From: Solimicrobium silvestre | Lineage (GTDB): Bacteria > Pseudomonadota > Gammaproteobacteria > Burkholderiales > Burkholderiaceae_D | Length of the DNA stretch: 64,000 nucleotides | NCBI RefSeq assembly: GCF_002976435.1 | Contig: NZ_PUGF01000018.1 | Span: 1-64,000 of the forward strand | Direction: 5' to 3' | Shown here: positions 1 to 9,276 of the stretch, piece after piece | How positions within the stretch are numbered: position 1 is the first letter of the stretch | Layout: every line of letters starts with the position of its first letter | Program-made: the position numbers and the translations under genes | Notes under the pieces: model-generated | What the model was told of the DNA's origin: nothing | The model's input: the letters and a program-made list of their open reading frames with translations, nothing else | The model's database searches: none

Positions 1-688
1 CGCTTCATCAACGCTCCTTAACGTGGATTCGACTTTTTATATAACGCTTGAGAGGGATTTCTGTTTACATCGTTGAGTAATTTTTTAGGATTATTTTTGA
101 TGGCGAACAAGACTGCGTTTTGACACAACCTCTGCCAAATCGTTATCGACCATCGTCGATACAGGGCGATATTGTTGTACGCTGTAAATGCACTGTGGAT
201 GACCTGCTAAATCGCCAAATGAGTGTGAGATTGAGTATGCGCAGCAGCTCTCTAATTCCTGCTGTCACTGATCAACAGCATTTCGTGGTCATCACAATCA
301 CCAGAATTAACCACCAAATCCCCATAGACCGTCGCTCACTCTGAATGCACGGATTGTTTTACGCGGTTTCCTCCCTCGGGGCTTGTCCGACACCTGCCTG
401 CAGGGATTGCTGTTGCTTGGGCGAGCTTCAGTGGTGGGCAGATGACTGACAACCCTTAACGCGAAGCGACGATCACACCAAAATCATGAACGGCCCCTTC
501 TGCACATTGCTCCCATTCCTAAGTCAAAGACAGTAATTGAAAAATTGAAATATAGCAACTTTATTGTCTGTAAATCCCATATGTCCCGTAACTCACTTCA
601 GCCGCGAATATAAGGCTGGAAGTGGGGGTATATATTAAAACCACTAAAAATACAGCCTTTCATTCCAAAAAACAGCTTAAACAAGAAA
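1..688. other. intergenic stretch, no recognisable gene
   Basis: I see no credible coding region in these bases. Short open frames exist, but their translations show no domain pattern and lack a convincing ribosome binding site. The segment between the window edge and the convergent end of the LysR gene may be decayed sequence, but I found no transposase, tRNA or clear repeat in it. Confidence 0.4.
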
Positions 689-1576
689 CTACCGCTCAAC
701 CCCAAAGCGCTCCACAACAAATTCAATAAACGTAGTGAGCTTAGGAGTCGGTTGCCGATCACGCGGATAAATCAAATGCATAGGCCGAGGAATCGGGATG
801 AATTCTTCTAATATCGGTATCAACCGCCCACGCTGAATGTCATCAGCCAGTACGATTTCAGCTTGCATCATGATGCCAACGCCAGCCAAAGCGGCCTGCT
901 TCAAAGCCTGCCCGTTGTTAGAACGAAAGCGACTCGCAGGCAGCGTTGCCGCAGCGTCAGGCTGATTCAATCGCCAGCGTACATGACGTCGCCAATGCAG
1001 AAAATCCAGACATTGATGTTGTGCCAGATCGTCTGGCGTTTTAGGAGTACCAAAACGTTCCAAGTAGGCAGCTGAAGCGCAAATAACCATTTTATAAGGA
1101 CGCAATGGCCGCGCGATCATGGCAGAATCGTCCAGCTGACCAATCCGCACGGCTGCATCAAGCCCCTCTTCCACTACATCGGACAAGCGATTACTCAGCT
1201 CCAAATCCATACTCACATCAGGATATTGTTCTAAGTAGGTTGCCATCGCCGGTGCTAAGCATTCACTGCCAAATGCTACCGGTGCGGAGACTTTTAGCGT
1301 TCCGCGCGCAGTGGCTCGCATCGCTTCGGCTCCGGACTCGGCGATGCTAACTTGTGCCAGAATCTGGCGACATTGCTCGCAATACAGTTCGCCGATTTCA
1401 GTCAGGCTTTGCCGGCGCGTGGTTCTATTCAATAGCCGTGCTCCTAATCGCTGCTCAAGGTCGGCAATGTATTTACCGACCATGACGGTTGACATATCGA
1501 ATGCCCGGGCAACGGCACTAAAACTGCCAGCGTCGACCACGCCGACAAACACTTCCATGCTGCGTAATTTATCCAT
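689..1576 (-). CDS. LysR-family transcriptional regulator
   Basis: A 295-residue protein of normal length for the family. Residues about 1-60 form the winged helix-turn-helix, with the usual pattern of a long first helix (SMEVFVGVVDAGSFSAVARA) and the LEQRLGARLLNRTTR wing. Residues about 90-290 match the periplasmic-binding-like effector domain. It is divergent from the glutathione transferase gene with a 115-base AT-rich spacer, the usual geometry for a LysR protein controlling its neighbour. The inducer cannot be read from the sequence; regulation of the GST-LysE-PhzF genes is inference. Confidence 0.9.
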   Translation of the reverse strand: MDKLRSMEVFVGVVDAGSFSAVARAFDMSTVMVGKYIADLEQRLGARLLNRTTRRQSLTEIGELYCEQCRQILAQVSIAESGAEAMRATARGTLKVSAPVAFGSECLAPAMATYLEQYPDVSMDLELSNRLSDVVEEGLDAAVRIGQLDDSAMIARPLRPYKMVICASAAYLERFGTPKTPDDLAQHQCLDFLHWRRHVRWRLNQPDAAATLPASRFRSNNGQALKQAALAGVGIMMQAEIVLADDIQRGRLIPILEEFIPIPRPMHLIYPRDRQPTPKLTTFIEFVVERFGVER

Positions 1577-1691
1577 TGATTAATAATCACAGGTTAATAA
1601 TGTTCTAAATAATAGTGTATTTATCTCAAATTTGAATAGAACTATACTTCGACATGTTCTTTCCCAACCACTTATTTTTAATCAAGTCACT
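1577..1691. promoter_or_regulatory. divergent LysR/GST promoter region
   Basis: AT-rich spacer between the divergent LysR and GST starts. It contains a GTTCTA ... TAGAAC inverted repeat with arms about 30 bases apart (near 1602-1643), and several T-N11-A patterns of the kind LysR proteins bind. Assignment as the operator is inference from geometry only. Confidence 0.35.
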
Positions 1692-2315
1692 ATGCTAAAA
1701 ATTCTCGGTAAGTCTTCATCGATTAACGTACGTAAGGTGTTGTGGACCTGTGCAGAAATCGGCATTCCCTATGATCTGGAACAATGGGGAGCGGGCGCAC
1801 AGGCAACCAACACACCGTACTTCCTGAGCCTGAATCCTAATGGCATGGTGCCGGTTATCCAGGACGGCCCAGCTACCCTTTGGGAATCGAATTCCATCTG
1901 TCGCTATCTGGCTGGCAAGCATCAGCGTGTGGATCTGCTGCCTGCTGAACCACTAGCTAGAGCACAGGTTGAAAAATGGATGGATTGGCAGGCAACCGAG
2001 TTAAATAACGCCTGGCGCTATGCCTTCATGGCCTTGGTTCGTCGCAGTGCCGCGCATGAAGACCCGGCGGCTATCACGGCGAGCGTGTTGGCATGGAATC
2101 GGCACATGGCAATTCTTGACGCACAACTCGCCAACACCGGGGCCTATGCCAACGGAGCGACGTTTACGCTGGCCGATATTGTGCTGGGGCTTTCCGTACA
2201 TCGCTGGATGGCTGCGCCGATTGAGCGTCCGCAGTTGTCGGCAGTGGACATTTATTATGCGCGGTTGAGTGAGCGGGACGGATTTATGCAGCATGGAAGA
2301 AATGGGCTTCCGTAA
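1692..2315 (+). CDS. glutathione S-transferase family protein
   Basis: About 207 residues from the ATG at 1692. An upstream in-frame start at 1632 would add 20 residues before the thioredoxin fold, which normally begins almost at the first residue, so I prefer 1692. The N-terminal domain carries SSSINVRK (candidate catalytic Ser and following helix), NPNGMVPVI with the cis-proline loop, and ESNSICRYLA, the glutathione gamma-glutamyl contact. The C-terminal helical domain is complete. Substrate is unknown. It is first in a plus-strand series with the LysE-like exporter and PhzF-like protein, suggesting a small detoxification or metabolite-handling operon. Confidence 0.88.
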   Translation: MLKILGKSSSINVRKVLWTCAEIGIPYDLEQWGAGAQATNTPYFLSLNPNGMVPVIQDGPATLWESNSICRYLAGKHQRVDLLPAEPLARAQVEKWMDWQATELNNAWRYAFMALVRRSAAHEDPAAITASVLAWNRHMAILDAQLANTGAYANGATFTLADIVLGLSVHRWMAAPIERPQLSAVDIYYARLSERDGFMQHGRNGLP

Positions 2316-2363
2316 TTGATGCGTAGCTTGAGCTCCCTTCCCTTGTAAATTCGAAAGCATGCA

Positions 2364-3008
2364 ATGCCATTAGCGACCTGGATCACCTTTTTATTTGTTT
2401 CACTCGCAGCGACCTTTAGTCCTGGGCCGGGTGTATTGCTGGCGATATCAACCTCCGTCACATTGGGCGCACGCCGCACACTGTATAGCTCAGCGGGAAA
2501 TGCGCTGGGCGTATTTATAGTAGCCACCGTTGCCATCACCGGTTTGGGTCTGCTTCTGCAAACGTCGACAATGGCATTTAGCGTATTAAAAATAATCGGT
2601 GCCGGATATTTGATTTACCTTGGAGTTCGGCAATGGCGCAGCAAGGCCGCTGCAGCTCAGCCCAAAACAACTACAGCTATTGCCAGTACCCGCAGCAAAG
2701 TATTTCTGCATGGCCTGCTAGTTGCCTTGACTAATCCCAAGGCTATTCTGTTCTTTACGGCCATCTTCCCGCAGTTCATCCAAACAAGTCATCCCGACCC
2801 GGTGCGCTTCCTGTTGCTAACATCAACCTTTGTGGTTTGTGTAGTGACTTCGCACCTGTTCTACATCACACTTGCCACGCGCATGGGAAGTAGCATTATT
2901 GGGACCAATGGGATGATGGGCACAACGCGTATGCGCTACCTTAATCGTGCCAGTGGTTTGATATTTATTGGCCTTGGGTGCGCCGTGTTAACAATAACTT
3001 CGCACTAA
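2364..3008 (+). CDS. LysE/RhtB-family amino-acid exporter
   Basis: A 214-residue inner-membrane protein with about six hydrophobic segments. It opens with the family signature FSPGPGVLLAISTSVTLGAR after the first membrane helix, and has the GAGYLIYLGVRQWRS and ALTNPKAILFFTAIFPQF motifs typical of RhtB/LysE translocators, which export amino acids or their analogues by proton antiport. Length is normal. It follows the GST gene by 48 bases. Which compound it exports cannot be seen. Confidence 0.9.
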   Translation: MPLATWITFLFVSLAATFSPGPGVLLAISTSVTLGARRTLYSSAGNALGVFIVATVAITGLGLLLQTSTMAFSVLKIIGAGYLIYLGVRQWRSKAAAAQPKTTTAIASTRSKVFLHGLLVALTNPKAILFFTAIFPQFIQTSHPDPVRFLLLTSTFVVCVVTSHLFYITLATRMGSSIIGTNGMMGTTRMRYLNRASGLIFIGLGCAVLTITSH

Positions 3009-3060
3009 CCTCGCAATAATCTCGAACTAACCTCACGCCAACCTCACACTAACTTCACCC
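3003..3060 (+). repeat. short degenerate tandem repeat CTAACCTCRC
   Basis: The spacer between the exporter stop and the PhzF-like gene contains four to five imperfect copies of a unit like CTAACCTCAC, spaced 10-14 bases. The unit also appears as CCAACCTCAC and CTAACTTCAC. It resembles replication slippage around the stop codon; no function is evident. Confidence 0.5.
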
Positions 3061-3079
3061 TGACTAAGGATGCACAACA

Positions 3080-3919
3080 ATGGCACACAACATTCTCAAT
3101 ATCGCGGCATTTTCTGACGGCGAACAAGGTGGGAATCCAGCGGGCGTCTGGATCGGTACGGAACTTCCGGACGAAGCAACAATGCAACGCATTGCACACG
3201 AAGTCGGATTTTCCGAAACAGTGTTTGCAGCGTCTGCTGGCAATGGATGGCGTGTACGGTATTTCTCGCCGGAATCTGAAGTGCCATTTTGCGGCCATGC
3301 GACCATTGCCCTGGGCGCGGCATTGGCATTAGCTCACGGCGACGGGCTATTTGAACTCACGTTAAACCACGCAAATATTACTGTTGAAGGCAAACGACAG
3401 GGCTCTCTTATCGCCGCTGCTTTGCAATCCCCAACAACGCATAGCGAGGCTGTCAGCGACGCATTGCTGGCCGATGCTTTAGCGCTATTTGGATTGCAGC
3501 ATAACGACTTGGACCCAAGGATCGCACCCGCCATTATTCATGGAGGCGCTAAGCATCTGGTTCTGAGTCTAAAAGATAGGGAAACATTACGGGCGATGCA
3601 TTACGATCTTGATGCAGGGAGACGACTGATGAATGGCGCTGGTATGGCCACGATTCTGTTGGCATTTGCAGAAACAAACCAGTTATTCCACACCCGCAAT
3701 CCGTTTGCGTCCGGCGGAGTGTATGAAGATCCGGCAACTGGCGCTGCCACGGCGGCATTCGCCGGCTATTTGCGGGATATACATTGGCCCCACCAAGGAA
3801 AAATCAACATCATTCAAGGTGAGGATATGGGCTGCCGGTCACTCTTGCAGGCCGAGATTACCTCGCAAATTGGCGCTTCAATTCGCGTCTCTGGCAGCGC
3901 TCGAATCATGGCTAACTAG
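3080..3919 (+). CDS. PhzF-family isomerase/epimerase-like protein
   Basis: A 279-residue protein of full family length with the two-lobed diaminopimelate-epimerase fold. Visible signatures are HEVGFSETVFAA (containing the catalytic glutamate of PhzF), FCGHATIALGAAL, and the second-lobe EDPATGAATAAFAGYL anion-binding loop. PhzF itself isomerises an intermediate of phenazine synthesis, but most members outside phz operons have unknown substrates, and no phenazine genes are nearby. The start follows an AAGGA-type site. The gene meets flgL tail to tail with no intervening base. Confidence 0.88.
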   Translation: MAHNILNIAAFSDGEQGGNPAGVWIGTELPDEATMQRIAHEVGFSETVFAASAGNGWRVRYFSPESEVPFCGHATIALGAALALAHGDGLFELTLNHANITVEGKRQGSLIAAALQSPTTHSEAVSDALLADALALFGLQHNDLDPRIAPAIIHGGAKHLVLSLKDRETLRAMHYDLDAGRRLMNGAGMATILLAFAETNQLFHTRNPFASGGVYEDPATGAATAAFAGYLRDIHWPHQGKINIIQGEDMGCRSLLQAEITSQIGASIRVSGSARIMAN

Positions 3920-5143
3920 TTAAGCAACAGGCAGCATACTAATGAGTGAAAGCTGGGAAGTAGCCGCAAACGCTTTTTGTGCTGCCTGATAAGTAAACTG
4001 CTCTTCCGATAACTGGCTAATAACTTGGGCGTAATTGGCGTCTTGCAGGTTACTGATTGTCGTTTGATAAGCTAAATCTACAGTCGTACCGACACTATTT
4101 AAAGAAGTAATCTGCTGCATCGAATTACCCAGTTGATCGCGCACATCCAGCACATTATTCAAGGAGGCAGAAATACTGGTATTTGCCTGGGCAACACTAT
4201 TAGCTAAATTGGTTTGGTCCGCAGCGGTGACGGTGGGTTTATTCAGCGCCGTCATGATATTGGTCAAGGCTTGAAAAATATTTTGATTACCGGGTTGCAC
4301 TGCAAACTGATCGCCTGCAACAGGCACACCTGTTGGCCCCGCGCCGTTGGTAACATTAAATTGAACACCGCCGATAGTGATCGGCGCACCGCTGGTATAC
4401 ACGTTGTTAGTTGAAATCGCTGCGCCAGTACTTGTGTCGGTGACGTTATAGGCGGTTGGCGACGTAAATGTGACTGAATAATTATCATCCGTAACCAAGG
4501 CCGCATTGGTTACCGTACCTGAAGAAATGGTCGCCGTTGAGACATTCGCCGCATTCGGGATACCAAAATAAGCGTTGGGAGAAACCTGGATATTTCCAAA
4601 AATAGAGCTGCCAACCACGGTCACAGGAAGCTGTTGGGAAGAGTCAACCTGTAGCATCTGGGTTTCTTGATTGCCATTGTATTGACCACCGTTACTCGTC
4701 ACAGTATAAGGTTGCACGCCTGATGTGCTTCCTGAAAACATGTAATTACCATTCGAGTCAGTCGAATTTGCCAAATTCATCAGCTGACTTATACCGCTCT
4801 GAAACTGTTGTGCGACTGTGGCACGATCAGACGGAGCCAAGCTACCATTACCGGCTTCAACAACAAGACTCTCCAAACTTTGCATCATGTTGGTGACGCC
4901 CGACAATACGCCATCGGAAGTGCTTAATGCATTCGTCGCATTTTGTCGATTCACGCCAAACTGAGTGTTCACCGCACTAGCCTGTCCAGCCACCAACACT
5001 TGTGCAGCGGCCGCTGGGTCGACAGAAGGCGAAGTTAAGGAAATGCCCGAATCCACTTCATTAATGGATGTCGCAATGGCCGCTTGCATGTTATTAAAAT
5101 TAGTTACGGCATTTTGGTAAAGGCTACTGGTACTGATACGCAT
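3920..5143 (-). CDS. flgL: flagellar hook-associated protein 3 (FlgL)
   Basis: 407 residues. The N-terminus (MRISTSSLYQNAVTNFNNMQ) and the C-terminal helix are flagellin-like, flanking a Thr/Ala/Asn-rich variable middle. FlgL is the second of the two junction proteins joining hook to filament and is exported by the flagellar type III apparatus, so there is no signal peptide. It starts 16 bases after the flgK stop, behind an AGGTGA site, and is the last gene of the minus-strand operon. No terminator hairpin lies between it and the convergent PhzF-like gene. Confidence 0.96.
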   Translation of the reverse strand: MRISTSSLYQNAVTNFNNMQAAIATSINEVDSGISLTSPSVDPAAAAQVLVAGQASAVNTQFGVNRQNATNALSTSDGVLSGVTNMMQSLESLVVEAGNGSLAPSDRATVAQQFQSGISQLMNLANSTDSNGNYMFSGSTSGVQPYTVTSNGGQYNGNQETQMLQVDSSQQLPVTVVGSSIFGNIQVSPNAYFGIPNAANVSTATISSGTVTNAALVTDDNYSVTFTSPTAYNVTDTSTGAAISTNNVYTSGAPITIGGVQFNVTNGAGPTGVPVAGDQFAVQPGNQNIFQALTNIMTALNKPTVTAADQTNLANSVAQANTSISASLNNVLDVRDQLGNSMQQITSLNSVGTTVDLAYQTTISNLQDANYAQVISQLSEEQFTYQAAQKAFAATSQLSLISMLPVA

Positions 5144-5159
5144 GATGTCACCTGCTAAG

Positions 5160-7136
5160 CTATGATCCGTTCAAACTCAAAAGAGTAGAGAAATTTTGGC
5201 TGGCAACTTGTATCACCTTGCCGCAGGCCTCATAGACCTGCTGGTACTGTAATAAATTAACTGTTTCCTGATCTAAATTAACACCGGAAACTGACTGCTG
5301 TTGCTGCTGCGCTGCCGTCAATAAATTGGTTTCAGTGGTTCCGGTGGTCGTCAATTGACTCGTCGTGTTGCCGACCGAATTCACCATTTGCGCATAAGCT
5401 CCCTGATACGTCGTAGTGCCGTTATTCATTGTATTTTGTGTCAACAGCGCGTTCATCAACAACACGTTGCGGTTGTCGCCTTTACCGTTGGTATTCGGGC
5501 CGACGGTGTAGGTGTCGCCGTTGGCTGGGATTCCTGACAACCCGACTGCCATATTATTAAATGTCATGCTCATACCCGATGTATAGGGGATGGGCGTGCC
5601 AGCCACATAACCGGCATAGGTAGTTGAAACGCCATTCACAGTCGTCACCACGGTTGAACCAACGGGGAAACCGCTTAGTGAATTTGTTAATGCGGCATAG
5701 GTCAGCGTAATGGGCGGAGCAACTGCGGCAGGTGTATAGCCGGTTGTCACAGAACCTGGTGTCATCACGCCGGTACCTGTATTGGTTGTGGCAGAACTGG
5801 TCGCAATCGGCGCAGCGGAGGCTATTTGAGTCGGGTCCGTGGTTGCTAGGCCAAAGCCGGCAGCACCGCCGAATGTGGGGGAAACTAAAACACTATCTCC
5901 CGCCGCCATCGCACCGGAAGTGAGCGTGTAAGTAACGCCGTCAATCACATTGACACCCGCTGTCGGGACCGCTGGAAACGCGGCAAAAGTCGATTTGACC
6001 GTATTAGTTGTGGTGTCGGTGATGCTGTAATTGCCGCCATTGTAAGTAAGGCTGTAGTTATCGGCAGTTAAGGCACTTGGGTTGGTAATTGCGGCCGAGA
6101 TGACCGCATTACCTGTATTACCGGTATTCGCATTGACTACTGGCGACGCAACGGTAAACAACGCCTGTCCCATGGTGCCGTTTATGGTCTGGCCTAGTTC
6201 GTTTTGTGCGTTTAAATTAGATCCTAAAACGATAGCAACCTGGCCTAAGGCATTTTGTATCGGTTCCAACGAGTTAGTCCTGAAAGCAAACAAACCACCC
6301 AAGGTCCCTCCCGGCAAACTGCTTTCACCGATTGGCACTGCATTACCGTTAATGGTGTAGGCCACTTCCAAATTAGCAGGATTAGCCGCAGATGGTACGG
6401 TCTGGAGTGTACTCGCGGTTGCGCCAACCACTAACGGTTGCCCGTTACCGATGAAAACATTGTATTGATTGCCAACCGGTACGACGGTTACTTGTGTTTC
6501 TTTACTCAGGCTATTCACCAGAGCGTCACGCTGGTCGAGCAGCGCATTTGGCGGTTGATTATTGGCAGTTCCATAAGCGACTTGAATTGCGGAATTCACC
6601 GTCGCCAATTGCTGCGCATCGGTATTGATGGTATTGACTTCGTCAGATATTTGCGAATTAACGTTACTACTACTTTGACTTAATTCCGTTTGCAATGATT
6701 GGAATTGCGCCACCAGTGTTTGCGCGCCAGACATGGCAGTTTGCAGTGAAGCGACGCCTGCAGGGTTAGAGGATAAATTTTGTAACGATGAAAAAAAGGA
6801 TTGCAGCACCGGCGATAATCCCGCGCTTGGGTTGGCAATCATATTATCAATCGGGGTAATCTGGTTTGAATAGCTGGTTATCTGACTTGAGGCAGATTGC
6901 GTGGTATTAATTTGCTGAGCAAGTAAGGCGTTAAAATCCCGTGTAATAGTATCAACCTGTGTACCCTGCCCCAGGAATCCAAAACTAAAACCCTGCTCTG
7001 GCGAAGTCGCCTGTTGCGTTACTTCCTGGTTATAGCCAGGCGTATTCGCATTACTAATATTTTGACCAGTGGTGGCAATGCCTATCTCTGCCGCCTGCAG
7101 ACCGCTGGTTCCTATTTGTAAAATATTGACGCCCAT
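5160..7136 (-). CDS. flgK: flagellar hook-associated protein 1 (FlgK)
   Basis: 658 residues. The conserved N-terminus has the rod/hook signature LQAAEIGIATTGQNISNANTP and the C-terminus ends in the EETVNLLQYQQVYEACGKVIQ-like helix (here DQETVNLLQYQQ). The centre is a long variable Ala/Thr/Asn-rich region. FlgK caps the hook before filament growth. A sigma-28-type promoter lies in the 114-base gap before it, so flgKL can be made late, independently of the upstream flgB-J genes. Confidence 0.97.
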   Translation of the reverse strand: MGVNILQIGTSGLQAAEIGIATTGQNISNANTPGYNQEVTQQATSPEQGFSFGFLGQGTQVDTITRDFNALLAQQINTTQSASSQITSYSNQITPIDNMIANPSAGLSPVLQSFFSSLQNLSSNPAGVASLQTAMSGAQTLVAQFQSLQTELSQSSSNVNSQISDEVNTINTDAQQLATVNSAIQVAYGTANNQPPNALLDQRDALVNSLSKETQVTVVPVGNQYNVFIGNGQPLVVGATASTLQTVPSAANPANLEVAYTINGNAVPIGESSLPGGTLGGLFAFRTNSLEPIQNALGQVAIVLGSNLNAQNELGQTINGTMGQALFTVASPVVNANTGNTGNAVISAAITNPSALTADNYSLTYNGGNYSITDTTTNTVKSTFAAFPAVPTAGVNVIDGVTYTLTSGAMAAGDSVLVSPTFGGAAGFGLATTDPTQIASAAPIATSSATTNTGTGVMTPGSVTTGYTPAAVAPPITLTYAALTNSLSGFPVGSTVVTTVNGVSTTYAGYVAGTPIPYTSGMSMTFNNMAVGLSGIPANGDTYTVGPNTNGKGDNRNVLLMNALLTQNTMNNGTTTYQGAYAQMVNSVGNTTSQLTTTGTTETNLLTAAQQQQQSVSGVNLDQETVNLLQYQQVYEACGKVIQVASQNFSTLLSLNGS

Positions 7137-7222
7137 AACCTACTCGCTTTAAAAATTCTTACTTTAAATGTTCGTTTTTAAATTCGCGCATTTAAATCCC
7201 TTCAACGGCTCACCGTACTTCC

Positions 7223-7249
7223 ATATCGACCAGTTTCAAGAAAACTTGA
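7223..7249 (-). promoter_or_regulatory. sigma-28 (FliA) promoter of flgKL
   Basis: On the minus strand this reads TCAAGTTT, then 11 bases, then GTCGATAT. It matches the sigma-28 consensus TAAAGTTT-N11-GCCGATAA at most positions with exact spacing, and lies about 90 bases ahead of the flgK start, overlapping the flgJ stop. Late expression of hook-junction proteins from a FliA promoter is established in enteric bacteria. Confidence 0.8.
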
Positions 7250-7250
7250 A

Positions 7251-8144
7251 TTACGTGGATGAAGTTTTGGCAATAACACTCATTAATTTGTTTGCATACT
7301 CAGGATCACTGGCATATCCGGCCTTTTGTAAACCTTGTGCGAAACCATAAGCATCTTTGGCATTCGCCAATACATTTTTATAACGTTGATTCCCTTGAAG
7401 TAGATTTGCATAATCATTAAACGCTTCACCATAGTTGTTATAACAGCGAAATTTCTCTACTTTTTGAGTTGCAACGCCATTGCAATATTCAGTTGTGACT
7501 GCTGTTACCACCTTACCAGTCCAATTTTTTCCGGCTTTAATGCCAAATAAGTTATGGCTAGGCTGCCCGTTCGTGGTGGCGATTTCATGCTTACCCCAGC
7601 CACTTTCCAATGCCGCCTGACCCAACATAAAGTTGGCAGGTATGCCCGTCGCCTGACTGGCTTGCTGCGCGTAGCCTGATAATTTATGCTGAAAGGCCTG
7701 AACCTGTGCTTGAGAATTACTCAAGCCGGGTGATGCTGCTTTAAGGCTTTGCGCATGCTGGGTAATGGAGGTTGGATCTGCCTCAGAGGTTGGGACAGGG
7801 TTAGCCACGGAGGTGGAATGCTTAGAGGTATATTGCAACGCTGCGTTATTCAGCATTTGCTTTTCTAGCACCGCCGCCAAACCAAGGCCGCGTGCCGCAA
7901 TTTTTTGACTAAGCTGCTCGTCCAGCATGGAAGTAAACATTTTGCTTTGTTCAGTATCAAATGGTCCGTCTTGCGGCATTGCTTTACGCATGCTTTTTAA
8001 CATCATGCCAACAAACAAAGCTTCAAACTGTTTAGCTGCCGCCTTCACGCCTGCGGGTGAATTTTGATTGGTAGCGCGACGCAAGTCGTTTAAGCTATTT
8101 GCGTCAACAGCTAATTTTTCGGTTCCGTCGATTGGCGTAGTCAT
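7251..8144 (-). CDS. flgJ: flagellar rod-binding protein / peptidoglycan hydrolase FlgJ
   Basis: 297 residues with the two-domain layout of beta/gammaproteobacterial FlgJ. Residues about 35-100 are the rod-capping domain (AAKQFEALFVGMMLKSMRKA). Residues about 150-295 are the glucosaminidase domain with the catalytic glutamate in LGQAALESGWGKHEI and the SHNLFGIKAG motif. It acts in the periplasm, clearing peptidoglycan for the rod, and is exported through the flagellar apparatus. It starts 13 bases after flgI. Confidence 0.95.
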   Translation of the reverse strand: MTTPIDGTEKLAVDANSLNDLRRATNQNSPAGVKAAAKQFEALFVGMMLKSMRKAMPQDGPFDTEQSKMFTSMLDEQLSQKIAARGLGLAAVLEKQMLNNAALQYTSKHSTSVANPVPTSEADPTSITQHAQSLKAASPGLSNSQAQVQAFQHKLSGYAQQASQATGIPANFMLGQAALESGWGKHEIATTNGQPSHNLFGIKAGKNWTGKVVTAVTTEYCNGVATQKVEKFRCYNNYGEAFNDYANLLQGNQRYKNVLANAKDAYGFAQGLQKAGYASDPEYANKLMSVIAKTSST

Positions 8145-8157
8145 GGCACAAGCTCCG

Positions 8158-9264
8158 TTAAATGATTTCTAGCTCAGCACGCAATGCGCCTGACACCTTC
8201 ATCGCTTGAAGTATCGCTAATAAATCTTGCGGTGTAGCGCCGATTGAGTTCAACGCTTTCACCACTTCAGCTAACGACACGCCTGCTTTTACCAACACGA
8301 CCAAACCTGGTTCTTTTTTAATTTCAATATCGGCTTTTTCAGTCACTTCGGTTTTACCCGCAGCTAATGCATTTGGCTGACTGACTTTAGATTCGGCATT
8401 AATGATCACTTGCAAATTGCCATGCGCCACAGCGCAACTGTCTAACGTTACCGCCTGATTCATGACTATCGAACCCGTTCTGGCATTCAAAATAACTTTG
8501 GCGGCCATTTGTGCGGGGTTCACGTCAAGGCTCTCCAGGTCGCCAATAAATGCAACCCGCGAGTCTGCGTCAATTGGTGCGCGAACTTTAATCACCCGGC
8601 TATCTAAAGCCATGGCAGTTTCGGCACCAAAGCGTTGATTCAACACATTAACTATCCGGGTAGCTGTTGAGAAATCGGAGGTATTTAATTCAAGATGAAT
8701 CATTTCCCCACTGCCCAAGGTACTAGGTACGGCACGTTCGACCGTTGCACCGGCCGAAATTCGCCCGACACTGAGATGATTAATTTGCGCTTTACTACCA
8801 GCCGCTGCAGCACCAACACCCCCAACCAGTACGTTACCTTGCGCCATGGCGTACACCTTATTATCAGCACCTTTTAACGGGGTCATAAGCAAGGTGCCGC
8901 CGCTTAAACTTTTAGCGTTACCCATTGATGACACCGTCACATCGAGCAATTGGCCAGGTTGGGCAAAGGCAGGCAGGCTAGCTGTCACCATGACCGCAGC
9001 AATATTTTTTAACTGCAAACTCGTGCCGGGCGGGAGCGACACACCTAACTGTTGCATCATGCTGATAATACTTTGGGTGGTAAATGGTGTTTGGGTGGTT
9101 TGGTCACCGCTGCCATCCAAACCTGCCACTAAGCCATAACCAATTAATTGATTTTCACGTACGCCGCGTATGCTTGCCAAATCTTTAATTCGTTCCGCAT
9201 GCGTTTCCCCGCTTATAAAAATAAGTAGTATCAACATCCAGAATTGTGCGGGCAGCTTCATCAC
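8158..9264 (-). CDS. flgI: flagellar P-ring protein FlgI
   Basis: 368 residues with a Sec signal peptide (hydrophobic core FWMLILLIFIS, cleavage after THA). The mature start ERIKDLASIRGVRENQLIGY and the GLDGSGDQT motif are diagnostic. The C-terminus keeps the conserved VVKALNSIGATPQDLLAILQ. FlgI assembles the periplasmic P ring around the rod. It sits between flgH and flgJ with 12-13 base gaps. Confidence 0.97.
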   Translation of the reverse strand: MMKLPAQFWMLILLIFISGETHAERIKDLASIRGVRENQLIGYGLVAGLDGSGDQTTQTPFTTQSIISMMQQLGVSLPPGTSLQLKNIAAVMVTASLPAFAQPGQLLDVTVSSMGNAKSLSGGTLLMTPLKGADNKVYAMAQGNVLVGGVGAAAAGSKAQINHLSVGRISAGATVERAVPSTLGSGEMIHLELNTSDFSTATRIVNVLNQRFGAETAMALDSRVIKVRAPIDADSRVAFIGDLESLDVNPAQMAAKVILNARTGSIVMNQAVTLDSCAVAHGNLQVIINAESKVSQPNALAAGKTEVTEKADIEIKKEPGLVVLVKAGVSLAEVVKALNSIGATPQDLLAILQAMKVSGALRAELEII

Positions 9265-9276
9265 ATCCTCATGGCA

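Noticed and set aside
120-344. 74-residue open frame near the window start
   Set aside because: No ribosome binding site, no domain pattern and unlikely composition; probably chance.
3080-3919. Phenazine biosynthesis gene
   Set aside because: PhzF-like proteins are widespread outside phenazine operons and no other phz gene is present.
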